Source of the DNA: Moraxella canis
GTDB lineage: Bacteria > Pseudomonadota > Gammaproteobacteria > Pseudomonadales > Moraxellaceae
Assembly: GCF_002014965.1 (NCBI RefSeq)
Contig: NZ_MUXT01000003.1
Location: 1-33,368, forward strand
Reading direction: 5' to 3'
Length of the DNA stretch: 33,368 bases
Shown: piece after piece, positions 33,349-33,368 of the stretch
How positions within the stretch are numbered: the first letter of the stretch is position 1
Layout of the letters: the number at the start of each line of letters is the position of its first letter
Position numbers and translations under genes: made by a program
The notes under the pieces: model-generated
Told to the model about the DNA's origin: nothing
Databases searched by the model: none
The model's input: only the letters and a program-made list of their open reading frames with translations

Positions 33349-33368
33349 TGTGCTGTGCTGTGCTGTGC
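33349..33368. repeat. TGTGC pentanucleotide tract at the window edge
   Basis: Four perfect tandem copies of TGTGC run to the last base of the window, so the true length is unknown. The tract starts 50 bases before the restriction-modification gene. On that strand it reads GCACA repeats, possibly at the 3' end of an upstream frame. Confidence 0.8.

Noticed and set aside
1..33368. CRISPR array or replication origin
   Set aside because: No regularly spaced repeats with unique spacers and no DnaA-box cluster were seen.

Overview
The window looks like a chromosomal segment of a Moraxellaceae bacterium, most likely Moraxella. I base this on its AT-rich gammaproteobacterial genes, an IS1016-like (IS1595 family) element and the nitrate-respiration gene order; the genus is an inference. 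About 26 kb (1.4-27.0 kb) is a compact anaerobic nitrate-respiration locus. To its right (27.1-33.4 kb) lies a decayed accessory region with a tRNA-Gly 3' fragment at the junction.

Left edge (1-1128): degraded sequence, then an IS1595-family element whose transposase frame is broken. Core, left to right: moeB (+); narK1-narK2 nitrate/nitrite transporters (-); narX-narL nitrate sensor and regulator (+). Next comes a long + strand run of moaA, a MOSC protein, moaB, mobA, moaC, moaD, moaE and modABC. Facing it on the - strand are narG-narH-narJ-narI, then, beyond a terminator, ppiC-moeA. A beta-carbonic anhydrase (-) precedes narG. A Crp/Fnr regulator and an NnrS protein (+) close the block.

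The core is close to self-sufficient. NarK1/K2 move nitrate and nitrite; NarGHI is the respiratory nitrate reductase; NarJ and probably PpiC assist its assembly. MoaA/MoaC make cPMP, MoaD/MoaE with MoeB make molybdopterin, MoaB/MoeA insert molybdenum, MobA makes bis-MGD, and ModABC imports molybdate. NarXL and an FNR-type box with good promoter geometry upstream of narK1 give nitrate and oxygen/NO control. No nitrite or NO reductase gene is in the window.

Right of nnrS there is a decayed transposase remnant of the same family as the left IS, a terminator, and the last 45 bp of a tRNA-Gly(GCC) gene without its 5' half. This is the usual scar of an element integrated at a tRNA 3' end. Beyond it are mostly damaged defence or mobility genes: a Fic gene with an ATT start codon and an internal TAA, an intact AAA/DUF4143 ATPase behind unusual repeats, a second Fic 5' fragment, a truncated P-loop-less ATPase-like gene coupled to a small antitoxin-like gene, a frameshifted higA, and a truncated restriction-modification gene with a TGTGC repeat upstream at the window edge.

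The best leads are the tRNA-Gly scar, the antitoxin/ATPase-like pair, the hairpins between narG and narH, the slippery heptamer in the IS, and a palindrome shared by the narX and Crp/Fnr promoter regions.
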